From the NCBI RefSeq assembly GCF_013404595.1, contig NZ_JABVAX010000003.1:248001-312000 (forward strand): a stretch of DNA of 64,000 bases, given 5' to 3'. The translations under genes and the position numbers were made by a program. Numbering within the stretch: position 1 is the first letter of the stretch; every line of letters begins with the position of its first letter. The notes under the pieces were generated by a model. The model was not told the origin of the DNA. It saw nothing but the letters and a program-made list of their open reading frames with translations, and ran no database searches. The DNA is from Jannaschia marina (GTDB lineage Bacteria > Pseudomonadota > Alphaproteobacteria > Rhodobacterales > Rhodobacteraceae). Shown piece by piece: positions 27,137 to 34,963 of the stretch.

Positions 27137-27772
27137 TCACGCGCCACGCTCCGACGGATTGCCGGGCATCAGCTCGTAGGGAGCCTTCCAACCGGGCAGG
27201 GCGCTGACGCGGTCGAGCCAGGCGTCGATATGGGGCCAGTCGGCGCGGTCGAAGCCGAAAGGCTCCGGGTAGAAGAGATAGCCGCAGCAGGAGAGGTCGG
27301 CGTTGGTGACGTCGTCGCCCACGATCCAACTGCGTCCATCGAGATGGGCGTTCAGCGTCGCATAGGCGGCCTTGAGGCGACCCTTGCTGAAGGCGATGAC
27401 CTCAGCCGGACGCTTGTCCGCAGGCAGGAAGTTCATCAGGAAGCGGGTCATGCCGGCCTGCGAGCTGAGCTTGTGGTTGTCCCAGAGCACCCACCGCAGC
27501 ACCTCGTAGCGCGCGTCGCCCTCACCGCCGAAACGCCCCGTGCGGTCGCTGATCCACTGCTGGATCGCTCCCGATTGCGACAGGCGGAAGTCGCCATCGA
27601 CGAGGACCGGGGCTTCGCCCATGGCGTTCGTCTCGCGCCATTCGGGCGTACGGGTCTGGCCGCCGAAGAAGTCGACCTTCACCGGTTCCCAGTCGAGACC
27701 GGAGAGCTCCAGGGCCAGGGCGGCCTTGTAGCTGTTCCCGCTCTCGCCGAAGCAGTGCAGCTTGATCGTCAT
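27137..27772 (-). CDS. Glutathione S-transferase family protein, 211 aa
   Basis: The N-terminal thioredoxin-like domain begins IKLHCFGESGNSYKAALALEL, with the likely catalytic serine in GNSYK. The cis-proline and gamma-glutamyl-binding segment reads EAPVLVDGDFRLSQSGAI near residues 52-70. An all-helical C-terminal domain contains VTNADLSCCGYLF, the typical capping motif (NADL). The fold is GST; the substrate is not known. It sits between a small gene and the YidD-like gene on the same strand. Confidence 0.85.
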   Translation of the reverse strand: MTIKLHCFGESGNSYKAALALELSGLDWEPVKVDFFGGQTRTPEWRETNAMGEAPVLVDGDFRLSQSGAIQQWISDRTGRFGGEGDARYEVLRWVLWDNHKLSSQAGMTRFLMNFLPADKRPAEVIAFSKGRLKAAYATLNAHLDGRSWIVGDDVTNADLSCCGYLFYPEPFGFDRADWPHIDAWLDRVSALPGWKAPYELMPGNPSERGA

Positions 27773-27814
27773 GGTGCCTCCTCCCGAAGCGCCGTCGTCG
27801 TCATCGGTGCGGTC

Positions 27815-28033
27815 TCAGCTCTTGGCCGCGCGCCGCTCCAGCATCGCCTTATGCAGCCCCAGGCGGTGGGGCAGGTTGTCAGCGTGGGTCACGCTGTCGA
27901 AGTTCTCGAAGAGGAATGAGAGCGCCTCGCCCTCGTCGAGCCCCGCCTCGGCCGCGAACTTCCGCAGCCGCCGGTAGCCAGCTTCGGACATCTGCGCGGG
28001 AAAGCGACGGGTGAGACGTTGAGCGCGGGCCAT
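27815..28033 (-). CDS. Small conserved-looking protein, 72 aa, unknown function
   Basis: The start at 28033 follows a strong GGAGGAATGGC ribosome-binding sequence on the minus strand. The product is mostly helical and basic (MARAQRLTRRFPAQMSEAGYRRLRKFAAEAGL), followed by an acidic helix (DEGEALSFLFENF). This pattern resembles small nucleic-acid-associated proteins, yet no family is recognised. It begins 54 bases after the acyl-CoA dehydrogenase stop and precedes the GST gene, so it may belong to that transcript. Confidence 0.55.
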   Translation of the reverse strand: MARAQRLTRRFPAQMSEAGYRRLRKFAAEAGLDEGEALSFLFENFDSVTHADNLPHRLGLHKAMLERRAAKS

Positions 28034-28087
28034 GCCATTCCTCCGGTGTGCGTGCCGGCCCACCATGGGCCGACACGGCACGGATCG

Positions 28088-29866
28088 TCAAAAGGCGGTC
28101 GCTTCGAGACCCATCACGTTTTCGGGCCCCGACTGGATGCGGGCAAGGTGCATGCCCGTCGCCGGAAGCTGGCGCGCCATGTAGTAGCGGCCCGTGGCGA
28201 TCTTGGCTTCGAGGAAGTCGCGGTCGGCCCCGTCCTGCTTGAGCGCGGCCCCGGCGGCCTTGGCCATCTTGGCCCACATGAGGCCGAGGCACACATGACC
28301 GAACATCGTCATGAAGTCGTAGGAGCCGGCGAGCGCCGCGTTCGGGTTCTTCATGCCGTTCTGCATGAAGTACATGCCCGCGGCCTGCAGGTCCTTCGAC
28401 GCGGCCTTGAGCGGGTCAAGGAAGCCGGCCTGGAGCGTCTCGTCCTCGGCATTCTCCTTGATGAAGCTCTTGACCATGTCGAAGAAGGCCATGACGTGCT
28501 TGCCGCCGTCGACGGCCAGCTTGCGGCCCACGAGGTCGAGCGCCTGAACGCCGTTCGCGCCCTCGTAGATCATCGCGATCCGCGCGTCGCGGGCGAACTG
28601 CGACATGCCCCATTCCTCGATGTAGCCGTGGCCGCCGTAGACCTGCTGCGCGGCGGTGGCGTACTCGAAGCCCTTGTCGGTCAGGAAGCCCTTGATGATC
28701 GGGGTCAGCAGCGAGATCAGCCCGTCGGCATCCTTGTCGCCGTTGCGGTGCGCCCGGTCGATCATCATCGCGCCCCAGAAGACGAAGGCACGCGCGCCCT
28801 CGACGAAGGACTTCTGGTCCATCAGGTTGCGGCGGATGTCGGGGTGCACGATCAGCGGGTCGGCCGGCCCGTCGGGGTTCTTCGTGCCGGTCACGTCACG
28901 CCCCTGCAGACGGTCGAGCGCATAGGCCAGCGCGTTCTGGTAGGCGATCTCGGCCTGGGCATAGCCCTGAAGGCCCACGCCCAGACGCGCCTCGTTCATC
29001 ATCGTGAACATCGCGCGCATGCCCTTGTGCTCGGTCCCGAGCAGGTAGCCCGTCGCCTCGTCGTAATTCATCACGCAGGTGGAGTTCCCGTGGATCCCCA
29101 TCTTCTCCTCGATCTTGCCGACCGAGACGCCATTGCGCGCGCCGAGGTTGCCTTCGTCGTCGACCATGATCTTCGGCACGATGAAGAGCGAGACGCCCTT
29201 GATGCCCTCGGGGCCGCCCTGGATCTTGGCCAGCACCAGGTGGACGATGTTCTCGGACATGTCGTGGTCGCCGGCCGAGATGAAGATCTTCTGGCCCGAG
29301 ATCTTGTAGCTGCCGTCGTCCTGCGGGACGGCCTTGGTGCGCATCAGCCCGAGGTCCGTGCCGCAATGCGGCTCGGTGAGGTTCATGGTGCCGGTCCACT
29401 CGCAGGAAACCATCTTCGGCAGCCACTTCTGCTTCTGCGCGTCGGTGCCGTGGGCATGGATCGCGGAGTAGGCCCCGTGGGTCAGGCCCTGATACATGTT
29501 GAAGGCCATGTTCGCGGCGCTGAGGATCTCGCCGACGCCCGTGTGCATGAGGTAGGGCAGGCCCTGGCCGCCGTACTCGATGTCGGCGTCGAGCGCGGTC
29601 CAGCCGCCCTCGCGCACCTGGTCGAAGGCCGCCTTGAAACCCTCGGGCGTGCGCACGACGCCGTTTTCGAGCGTGCAGCCCTGGGTGTCGCCGACGACGT
29701 TGAGCGGATGCAGCACGTCCTGCGCCACCTTGCCGGCCTCCTCGAGGACGGCCCCGGTGAAGTCGCGGTCCATCTCGTCGTAGCCCGGAATATCCTGGGT
29801 CGAGGCCTGCAGGACATCATGCAGAACGAACTGCATGTCCTTCGTGGGGGCGGTATAGCTTGGCAT
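28088..29866 (-). CDS. Acyl-CoA dehydrogenase, DmdC-like C-terminal extension, 592 aa
   Basis: The flavoenzyme introduces the alpha-beta double bond in acyl-CoA. Typical motifs are [17 protein letters not shown] (residues about 150-170), [10 protein letters not shown] and [20 protein letters not shown] with the catalytic glutamate in [13 protein letters not shown] near residue 440. A helical C-terminal extension of about 130 residues ([12 protein letters not shown] onward) places it in the roughly 590-residue group that includes methylmercaptopropionyl-CoA dehydrogenase (DmdC) and other long forms. The exact acyl chain is not known. Two MerR-type regulator genes lie just upstream on the same strand. 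Confidence 0.88.
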   Translation of the reverse strand: MPSYTAPTKDMQFVLHDVLQASTQDIPGYDEMDRDFTGAVLEEAGKVAQDVLHPLNVVGDTQGCTLENGVVRTPEGFKAAFDQVREGGWTALDADIEYGGQGLPYLMHTGVGEILSAANMAFNMYQGLTHGAYSAIHAHGTDAQKQKWLPKMVSCEWTGTMNLTEPHCGTDLGLMRTKAVPQDDGSYKISGQKIFISAGDHDMSENIVHLVLAKIQGGPEGIKGVSLFIVPKIMVDDEGNLGARNGVSVGKIEEKMGIHGNSTCVMNYDEATGYLLGTEHKGMRAMFTMMNEARLGVGLQGYAQAEIAYQNALAYALDRLQGRDVTGTKNPDGPADPLIVHPDIRRNLMDQKSFVEGARAFVFWGAMMIDRAHRNGDKDADGLISLLTPIIKGFLTDKGFEYATAAQQVYGGHGYIEEWGMSQFARDARIAMIYEGANGVQALDLVGRKLAVDGGKHVMAFFDMVKSFIKENAEDETLQAGFLDPLKAASKDLQAAGMYFMQNGMKNPNAALAGSYDFMTMFGHVCLGLMWAKMAKAAGAALKQDGADRDFLEAKIATGRYYMARQLPATGMHLARIQSGPENVMGLEATAF

Positions 29867-29946
29867 CTGTCATCCTCCTCAAGACGGTGGGGCCGCAGCC
29901 CTGTCAATTCCCGGGGCACGTCAGGGCCGCCCCGAAAGCCCGTGGA

Positions 29947-30342
29947 TCAGCCGGCCTTGCGCGCCTGGATCTGGTCCATCATCTTCTCACCCCACCGCAG
30001 CTGCTCCTCGAGGTCGGCGATGGCGCTGTCGAGCTCGGCACGCTGCTCGCGCATGGTGTTGAGCCGCTCCTGTCCGATCTCGTAGGACCGCGCGAACTGC
30101 GTGTACTGGTTGTCGCCGAGGTCGTAGAGGTCGAGCAGCTGGCGAATGTCCTCGAGCGAGAAGCCGAAGCGCTTGCCCCGCAGGATCAGCTTGAGGCGCG
30201 CGCGGTCGCGACGCGTGAACCAGCGGCGCTGGCCCTCCCGCTGCGGGAAGAGCAGCTCCTTCGCCTCGTAGAAGCGCAGGGTGCGGGGCGTGACGTCGAA
30301 GGCGTCACACATCTCGCGGATCGTCATCAGGTCGTCAGACAT
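29947..30342 (-). CDS. MerR-family transcriptional regulator 1, 131 aa
   Basis: An ATG at 30342 follows AAGGAACACTAGG. The N-terminal winged helix has the MerR pattern (TIREMCDAFDVTPRTLRFYEAKELLFP and LILRGKRFGFSLEDIRQLLDLYD), followed by a coiled-coil helix ending in AELDSAIADLEEQLRWGEKM. No metal-binding cysteines are present. Homologous short MerR proteins such as LiuR govern branched-chain or fatty acyl-CoA degradation, and the gene is followed 80 bases later by the acyl-CoA dehydrogenase gene, so that role is likely but inferred. A palindromic ACGT operator lies upstream at 30415-30446. Confidence 0.82.
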   Translation of the reverse strand: MSDDLMTIREMCDAFDVTPRTLRFYEAKELLFPQREGQRRWFTRRDRARLKLILRGKRFGFSLEDIRQLLDLYDLGDNQYTQFARSYEIGQERLNTMREQRAELDSAIADLEEQLRWGEKMMDQIQARKAG

Positions 30343-30414
30343 CCTAGTGTTCCTTTGTCCGGTCATCGTGGCGTTGGGCCAGATGCGGATCTCGACCTTC
30401 GAATACAAGATAGG

Positions 30415-30446
30415 GTGACGTTTACGTAAGGCAGACGTTACGTCAC
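30415..30446. promoter_or_regulatory. Palindromic ACGT operator between tandem MerR genes
   Basis: Perfect 7-base arms GTGACGT (30415-30421) and ACGTCAC (30440-30446) enclose the palindrome TTACGTAA (30422-30429). This is the type of sequence bound by LiuR/PsrA-class acyl-CoA regulators; on the minus strand a TTACGT and a TTGTAT about 19 bases apart give the long spacer typical of MerR promoters. It lies 73-104 bases upstream of the MerR start at 30342. Confidence 0.55.
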
Positions 30447-30649
30447 TTTCACGGTTGACGTAGCGGGGAGCGAGGTCAAGCAGGGCACCATGGGTCAGAT
30501 CGCTGCGTGCCGCAGGGGAAACCGGTAAGGATCCTGCGGCTTTCCCTGCGCAAGGATTGCCATTGTTGCGTATCGCGGGGGTCGGCGCGCCATAACGCGC
30601 CCGGGGGGCCGAATTGCGGCTTTTGCAACAGTTCGTGAGCGCGGGCGGC
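30447..30649. other. Intergenic region between the two MerR genes
   Basis: The 203 bases between the operator and the stop of the second MerR gene contain one more TTGACGTAG half-element at 30455-30463 but no gene. No convincing terminator is visible for the upstream MerR gene. Confidence 0.35.
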
Positions 30650-31027
30650 TCAGGCTTTCGTCGTCAGCTCCGACTGGACCCGGTCGCGCAGGCGCGTCAG
30701 CTCCGCGATCGCCTCGTCGAGGTCGCGCCGCCGCTCGGCCAGTTCGTCGAGCTGCCCGTTCGCCAGCTCGATCCAGGCCTGCATCTGCGTGCGCCCCTCG
30801 GGGTCGGCGTCGTAGAGTTCGAGCCATTGCCGGATCTCCTCGAGCGAGAATCCGAACTTCCGACCCCGCATGATGAGGGTCATCCGCGCAATGTCGCGGG
30901 GGCCATAGAATCGCGCGCGTCCGACGCGCTCGGGAAACAGCAGCTCGATGTACTCGTAGTGGCGCAGCGTCCGCGGCGTCACGTCGAATTTCGCGCACAT
31001 CGCCTTGAAGTCGATCTTGTCCGGCAT
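30650..31027 (-). CDS. MerR-family transcriptional regulator 2, 125 aa
   Basis: A paralog of the previous regulator, starting at 31027 after GGAGGACAAG. It shares the DVTPRTLR-YE---LLFP and GRKFGFSLEEIRQWLELYD segments with regulator 1 and ends with a similar coiled coil (RRRDLDEAIAELTRLRDRV). Two adjacent close paralogs with an operator region between them suggest cross-regulation or heterodimers. No metal-binding cysteine is present apart from one in KAMCAKF, so metal sensing is unlikely. Confidence 0.82.
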   Translation of the reverse strand: MPDKIDFKAMCAKFDVTPRTLRHYEYIELLFPERVGRARFYGPRDIARMTLIMRGRKFGFSLEEIRQWLELYDADPEGRTQMQAWIELANGQLDELAERRRDLDEAIAELTRLRDRVQSELTTKA

Positions 31028-31121
31028 CTTGTCCTCCCGTGCGTCAGTCTGCCACGCCCGGGCGCGCCCTGTCTATCGGGCGGACTTGCGGGTCGGGGCG
31101 GGAGCGGGCAAGGCTGCGCCC

Positions 31122-31595
31122 ATGACCGACGACACCGACGCCGCAACGGCCGAGGCCCGCGCCCGGGCCGCGCATCAGTTCATCGCCGCCTTGCCGCATT
31201 GCCGCGCGCTTTCGATGAAGGTGGAGGACGTCGGTGCCGGCGAGGCCACGATCTCGATGCCCTGGGCCGCGGACATCGTCGGCGATCCGCGCACCGGCGT
31301 CGTCCACGGCGGCGCGGTTTCGGCGCTCATGGACACGACGGGCGGTGCTGCCGTCCTGTCGCATCCGACCGCGCCCGTCTCGACGGCGACGATGGACCTG
31401 CGCATCGACTACATGCGCGCCGCCACCCCGCATCAGGTGATCACAGCGCGCGCCGTCTGCCACCATGTCACCCGCTCGGTCGCCTTCGTGCGGGCCGAGG
31501 CCTTCGACGAAGACACCGACAAAGGCCCCGTCGCGGTGGCGAACGGGGCCTTCACGCTCGACCGGGGCCGCGACGGCGGGGGGCGCGCGCAGTGA
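31122..31595 (+). CDS. PaaI-type hotdog thioesterase 1, 157 aa
   Basis: The hotdog fold is shown by VVHGGAVSALMDTTGGAAV near residues 63-82, the acyl-CoA thioesterase signature, and by the late TMDLRIDYMRAA and RAVCHHVTRSVAFVRAEAF strands. Such enzymes hydrolyse acyl-CoA or aryl-CoA to free CoA. It is divergent from the MerR gene at 31027 (94 bases between starts), and its stop overlaps the next start by GTGA. A regulated acyl-CoA-linked role is likely. Confidence 0.86.
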   Translation: MTDDTDAATAEARARAAHQFIAALPHCRALSMKVEDVGAGEATISMPWAADIVGDPRTGVVHGGAVSALMDTTGGAAVLSHPTAPVSTATMDLRIDYMRAATPHQVITARAVCHHVTRSVAFVRAEAFDEDTDKGPVAVANGAFTLDRGRDGGGRAQ

Positions 31596-32095
31596 AGAGG
31601 CCCGAGCCGATCCAGGTCATCAAGCAGCGCCGCGACGCAGCCCTGCGCGCGCTCGTCGACGGCGTGCCCTACGTCCGCTTCCTCGGCATCACCTTCGACC
31701 GGCGGGGCGACGAGCTGACCGGGGTGCTGCATTTCGATCCGAAGCTCATCGGCAACCCGATGCTGCCCGCGCTCCACGGGGGCGTGACCGCCGCCTTCCT
31801 CGAGGTGACGGCCATCGTCACGCTCAGCTGGGCCATGCTGTGGGACGATCTCGAAGCCGGTCGCCTCGATGCCGAGGCGCTCACGCCCGAGACCCTGCCG
31901 CGGCTGCCCAAGACCATCGATTTCTCGGTCGACTACCTGCGCGCCGGCCTGCCGCGCGACGGCTACGCCCGCGCCCGCCTCAACCGCTCGGGCCGCCGCT
32001 ACGCCAGCGTCCACGTCGAGGCGTGGCAGGACAACCGCGACCGCCTCTTCGCGCAGGCGACGGGGCACTTCCTGATGCCGCCCCCCGCGGCGTGA
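31592..32095 (+). CDS. PaaI-type hotdog thioesterase 2, 167 aa
   Basis: A second hotdog protein starts with GTG at 31592, overlapping the upstream stop (GTGA). Its core PALHGGVTAAFLEVTAIVTLSW near residues 58-80 matches the thioesterase signature, and KTIDFSVDYLRAGLP and YASVHVEAWQDN complete the fold. It is only weakly similar to the first copy, so the two may form a heteromer or handle different acyl groups. Its stop overlaps the MATE start. Confidence 0.84.
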   Translation: MKRPEPIQVIKQRRDAALRALVDGVPYVRFLGITFDRRGDELTGVLHFDPKLIGNPMLPALHGGVTAAFLEVTAIVTLSWAMLWDDLEAGRLDAEALTPETLPRLPKTIDFSVDYLRAGLPRDGYARARLNRSGRRYASVHVEAWQDNRDRLFAQATGHFLMPPPAA

Positions 32096-33420
32096 GCCCG
32101 CCCGCACTGACCCACCGCCGAATCCTGCGCATCGCCGTGCCGGTGGTGCTGTCGAACGCGACGGTCCCGATCCTGGGCGCGGTCGACACGGGCGTCGTGG
32201 GTCAGATCGGCGAGGCCGCTCCCCTGGCGGCGGTGGGCGCGGGGGCGATCATCCTCGCCTCGGTCTACTGGATCTTCGGCTTCCTGCGCATGGGCACGAC
32301 CGGCCTTGCGGCGCAGGCCCTCGGGGCGGGGGACGCGGGCGAGCTCGTCGCGCTCCTGTCGCGCGCGCTCCTGATCGGGGCGACGGCCGGGTGCCTGCTG
32401 ATCCTGGGACAGGGCCTCGTCTTCGCCGCCGCCTTCCGGATCGCGCCGGTCACCGCGGAGGTCGAGGCGCTCGCGCGGTCCTACATGTCGATCCGTATCC
32501 TCTCGGCCCCGGCGGCGATCGCGCTCTACGGGCTCACCGGCTGGCTCATCGCGCAGGAGCGCACGGCGGCCGTCCTCGTGCTGCAACTCGTCATGAACGG
32601 GGCGAACATCCTGCTCGATCTCTGGTTCGTCCTGGGCCTCGGCTGGGGCGTGGAGGGGGTGGCCATCGCCACGGTCATCGCCGAATGGTCGGGCGTGGCG
32701 CTGGCGCTCTGGTTCTGCCGCGCCGCCTTCGCCGGGACCGCGTGGCGCGACCGGGCGCAGGTGCTGGAGCCCGCGCGCTTGCGCCGGATGATGGCCGTCA
32801 ACGCCGACATCCTGATCCGCTCGGTTCTGCTTCAGGCCACGTTCACGTCCTTCCTGCTGACCGGCGGCACCTTCGGCACGGTCACGCTCGCCGCGAACCA
32901 GGTCCTGTTGCAGCTCGTCTACATCACCTCCTACGCGCTCGACGGTTTCGCCTTCGCGGTCGAGGCGCTCGTGGGGCGGTTCTTCGGAGCGGGCGACCGG
33001 GCACGCCTTCGCCGGGCCGTGCGGCTCTGCGGGGCCTGGGCGGTCGGGACGTCGGCGGCGGTGGCCGTGGCCTACGTGCTGGGTGGCGGCTGGTTCATCG
33101 ACCTGATGACGACGGCCGAGCCGGTGCGCGCCGAGGCGCGCCGGTTCCTTGGCTGGGTCTGGATCATGCCGCTCCTCGGGGTCGCGGCCTTCATGCTCGA
33201 CGGGGTCTTCATCGGGGCCACGCGCACGCGCGACATGCGCAACATGATGATCCTCAGCTTCGTGGCCTACCTGCTGGCACTCCTCGCCCTCGTGCCGCTC
33301 TTCGGGGCGCACGGGCTCTGGGCTGCGCTTATGGTGTCTTTCGTCGTGCGCGGTGCGACGCTCGGCTGGCGGTATCCGGCGCTTGTCCGGGCTGCGGGAG
33401 CGCAGACTATTCGGGAATAG
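32092..33420 (+). CDS. MATE-family efflux transporter, 442 aa
   Basis: This twelve-helix exporter starts with GTG at 32092 and overlaps the thioesterase stop by GTGA. The first half has PVVLSNATVPILGAVDTGVVG, the classic MATE N-terminal motif, and the second half ALDGFAFAVEALVGRFFGAGDR. MATE proteins export cationic or organic compounds using sodium or proton gradients. Coupling to two thioesterases suggests export of a free acid or a related toxic product; this is inference. The stop codon lies within the arm of a terminator hairpin. Confidence 0.88.
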   Translation: MSPPALTHRRILRIAVPVVLSNATVPILGAVDTGVVGQIGEAAPLAAVGAGAIILASVYWIFGFLRMGTTGLAAQALGAGDAGELVALLSRALLIGATAGCLLILGQGLVFAAAFRIAPVTAEVEALARSYMSIRILSAPAAIALYGLTGWLIAQERTAAVLVLQLVMNGANILLDLWFVLGLGWGVEGVAIATVIAEWSGVALALWFCRAAFAGTAWRDRAQVLEPARLRRMMAVNADILIRSVLLQATFTSFLLTGGTFGTVTLAANQVLLQLVYITSYALDGFAFAVEALVGRFFGAGDRARLRRAVRLCGAWAVGTSAAVAVAYVLGGGWFIDLMTTAEPVRAEARRFLGWVWIMPLLGVAAFMLDGVFIGATRTRDMRNMMILSFVAYLLALLALVPLFGAHGLWAALMVSFVVRGATLGWRYPALVRAAGAQTIRE

Positions 33421-33453
33421 TCTGCGTCCAAAAGTCTTCCTGAAGACTTTTGG
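33401..33453. terminator. Twin hairpin terminator between convergent genes
   Basis: Hairpin 1 (33401-33426) has 11-base arms CGCAGACTATT/AATAGTCTGCG around a four-base loop, and the MATE stop codon TAG (33418-33420) sits in its right arm. Hairpin 2 (33428-33453) has arms CCAAAAGTCTTC/GAAGACTTTTGG with a two-base loop. They sit between the convergent MATE and pyrD genes, so they probably terminate both strands. The style matches the triloop array at 8921. Confidence 0.75.
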
Positions 33454-33465
33454 GTCCGTCGCGCT

Positions 33466-34512
33466 CTACGATGCCAGCCACTCCGCGCGATCCGTTCCCA
33501 CGGCCTCGGCGACGCTGTCGAAGCCGTCCCGTGCGAGCAGCCTGTCGAGCCCGCGTGCGATCCGGCTCGGCAAGGAGAGCCCATCATAGACCAGCGCCGT
33601 ATAGAGCTGCACGGCCGAGGCCCCCGCCCGGATCTTGGCATAGGCCTGCTCCGCCGTCGCCACGCCGCCCACGCCCACGAGCGGCCGGTCGGTCAGCGTC
33701 GACAGCCGGGCGAGCGTGCGGGTCGATTTCTCGAAGAGCGGCTGCCCCGAGAGGCCCCCGGCTTCCGCCCGGTGCCGGGATGTCAGCCCGTCGCGGTCGA
33801 GTGTGGTGTTCGTCGCTATGATCGCGTCCACGTCCCGCGCCGCGTCGGCCACGCCGGCGAGTTCCGCCTCGGTTAGGTCCGGCGCGATCTTGAGGAAGAC
33901 CGGAACAGGCCGCGGCAGCGCATCGCGCGCGGCCAGGACGCCCGCGAGAAGCGCCGAGAGCGCCTCGGGCCCCTGCAGGTCGCGCAGCTTCTCGGTGTTC
34001 GGGCTCGACACGTTGACGGTGGCGAAATCCACATGCGGCCCGCAGGTCGTGAGCACGCGGGCGAAATCCTCGGCCCGGTCGGCGCTGTCCTTGTTGGCTC
34101 CGAGGTTCAGCCCGATCGCCATGCCAGCTGGGCGGCTGGCAAGCCGCGCGGCGATCGCCTCCATCCCGTCGTTGTTGAAGCCGAAGCGGTTGATCGCCGC
34201 CGCATCCTCGCTCAACCGGAAGAGGCGCGGCCTGGGGTTGCCCGGCTGCGGGCGCGGCGTCGCAGCCCCGACCTCGAGAAAGCCGAAAGCCGTGCGGGCA
34301 AGGGGGGCGAGAGCGGTCGCGTTCTTGTCGAACCCGGCGGCGAGCCCCACCGGGTTGGGCAGGTCCAGCCCCGCAAGTGTCGTGCGCAACCTGGGCGACG
34401 TCACCGGCCCGCCGCGTGGTCCGAGCCCCGCATTCAGCGCCGCGAGCGCCACGCCATGCGCCCGCTCCGGGTCGAGCCGGTGGAGGAGGGCGAGCCCCGC
34501 GCGCTCGATCAC
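33466..34512 (-). CDS. pyrD: Dihydroorotate dehydrogenase (quinone), class 2
   Basis: The enzyme oxidises dihydroorotate to orotate with transfer to quinone at the inner membrane in pyrimidine synthesis. The 348 residues carry [13 protein letters not shown] near residue 52, the FMN-binding and catalytic region [15 protein letters not shown] (catalytic serine in VSSPNT), [16 protein letters not shown] and the FMN phosphate site [19 protein letters not shown]. The amphipathic N-terminus marks the membrane-associated class. It is coupled by ATGA to the DUF952 gene upstream. Confidence 0.94.
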   Translation of the reverse strand: MIERAGLALLHRLDPERAHGVALAALNAGLGPRGGPVTSPRLRTTLAGLDLPNPVGLAAGFDKNATALAPLARTAFGFLEVGAATPRPQPGNPRPRLFRLSEDAAAINRFGFNNDGMEAIAARLASRPAGMAIGLNLGANKDSADRAEDFARVLTTCGPHVDFATVNVSSPNTEKLRDLQGPEALSALLAGVLAARDALPRPVPVFLKIAPDLTEAELAGVADAARDVDAIIATNTTLDRDGLTSRHRAEAGGLSGQPLFEKSTRTLARLSTLTDRPLVGVGGVATAEQAYAKIRAGASAVQLYTALVYDGLSLPSRIARGLDRLLARDGFDSVAEAVGTDRAEWLAS

Positions 34513-34844
34513 GCGAGCCCCGCGGGAAAGTCATGCGCGCCGTCGACGAGGGGCAGGGGTTGCGCCCAGGCGACCTGATCGAGGCGCAGGGGTGCATAGA
34601 GATGGGGGAACTCCGCCCCCCCGCGCGAAACCTCCCAGCGGAGCGCATCGCCGAGCGCCGCGTCCTCCACCCCGACGAGCCAGAGCCCCTCGACCCCGGC
34701 GAAGTGCTTCGCCGCCGTCTCGGCCACCTGCGCGGCCGTGGAGAAGTGGATGTAGCCGTCCTCCAGGTCGATCGGCGCGCCGCGCGTGCTGCCGTCGCCA
34801 CGCAGCGCCTCCCATTCGGGCGTTCGGAACAATTTGTAGATCAT
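34509..34844 (-). CDS. DUF952 domain protein, 111 aa
   Basis: The sequence [16 protein letters not shown] and the [19 protein letters not shown] stretch near residues 30-48 match the DUF952 family, which has a glutathione-S-transferase-like or ART-like small fold and no settled function. A stretch [20 protein letters not shown] supports it. The stop overlaps the pyrD start by ATGA, so the two are translated together, a common arrangement in alphaproteobacteria. Confidence 0.8.
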   Translation of the reverse strand: MIYKLFRTPEWEALRGDGSTRGAPIDLEDGYIHFSTAAQVAETAAKHFAGVEGLWLVGVEDAALGDALRWEVSRGGAEFPHLYAPLRLDQVAWAQPLPLVDGAHDFPAGLA

Positions 34845-34901
34845 GGCCGCCCTCTGCCGCCCCGGTCCCGCTGCGTCAAGTCACCCGGCGGTCATATCGC
34901 T

Positions 34902-34930
34902 TTGACAAGGTGGAGGGACCTGCGCACGAT
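34902..34930 (+). promoter_or_regulatory. Candidate promoter of the 5'-nucleotidase gene
   Basis: A consensus -35 hexamer TTGACA at 34902-34907 is followed 17 bases later by CACGAT, a weak -10. The transcript would start about 30 bases before the ATG at 34964. The -10 match is poor, so this is a tentative call. Confidence 0.35.
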
Positions 34931-34963
34931 CCCATCCATCCAACCTAAGGGGGTTTAAGAGAC

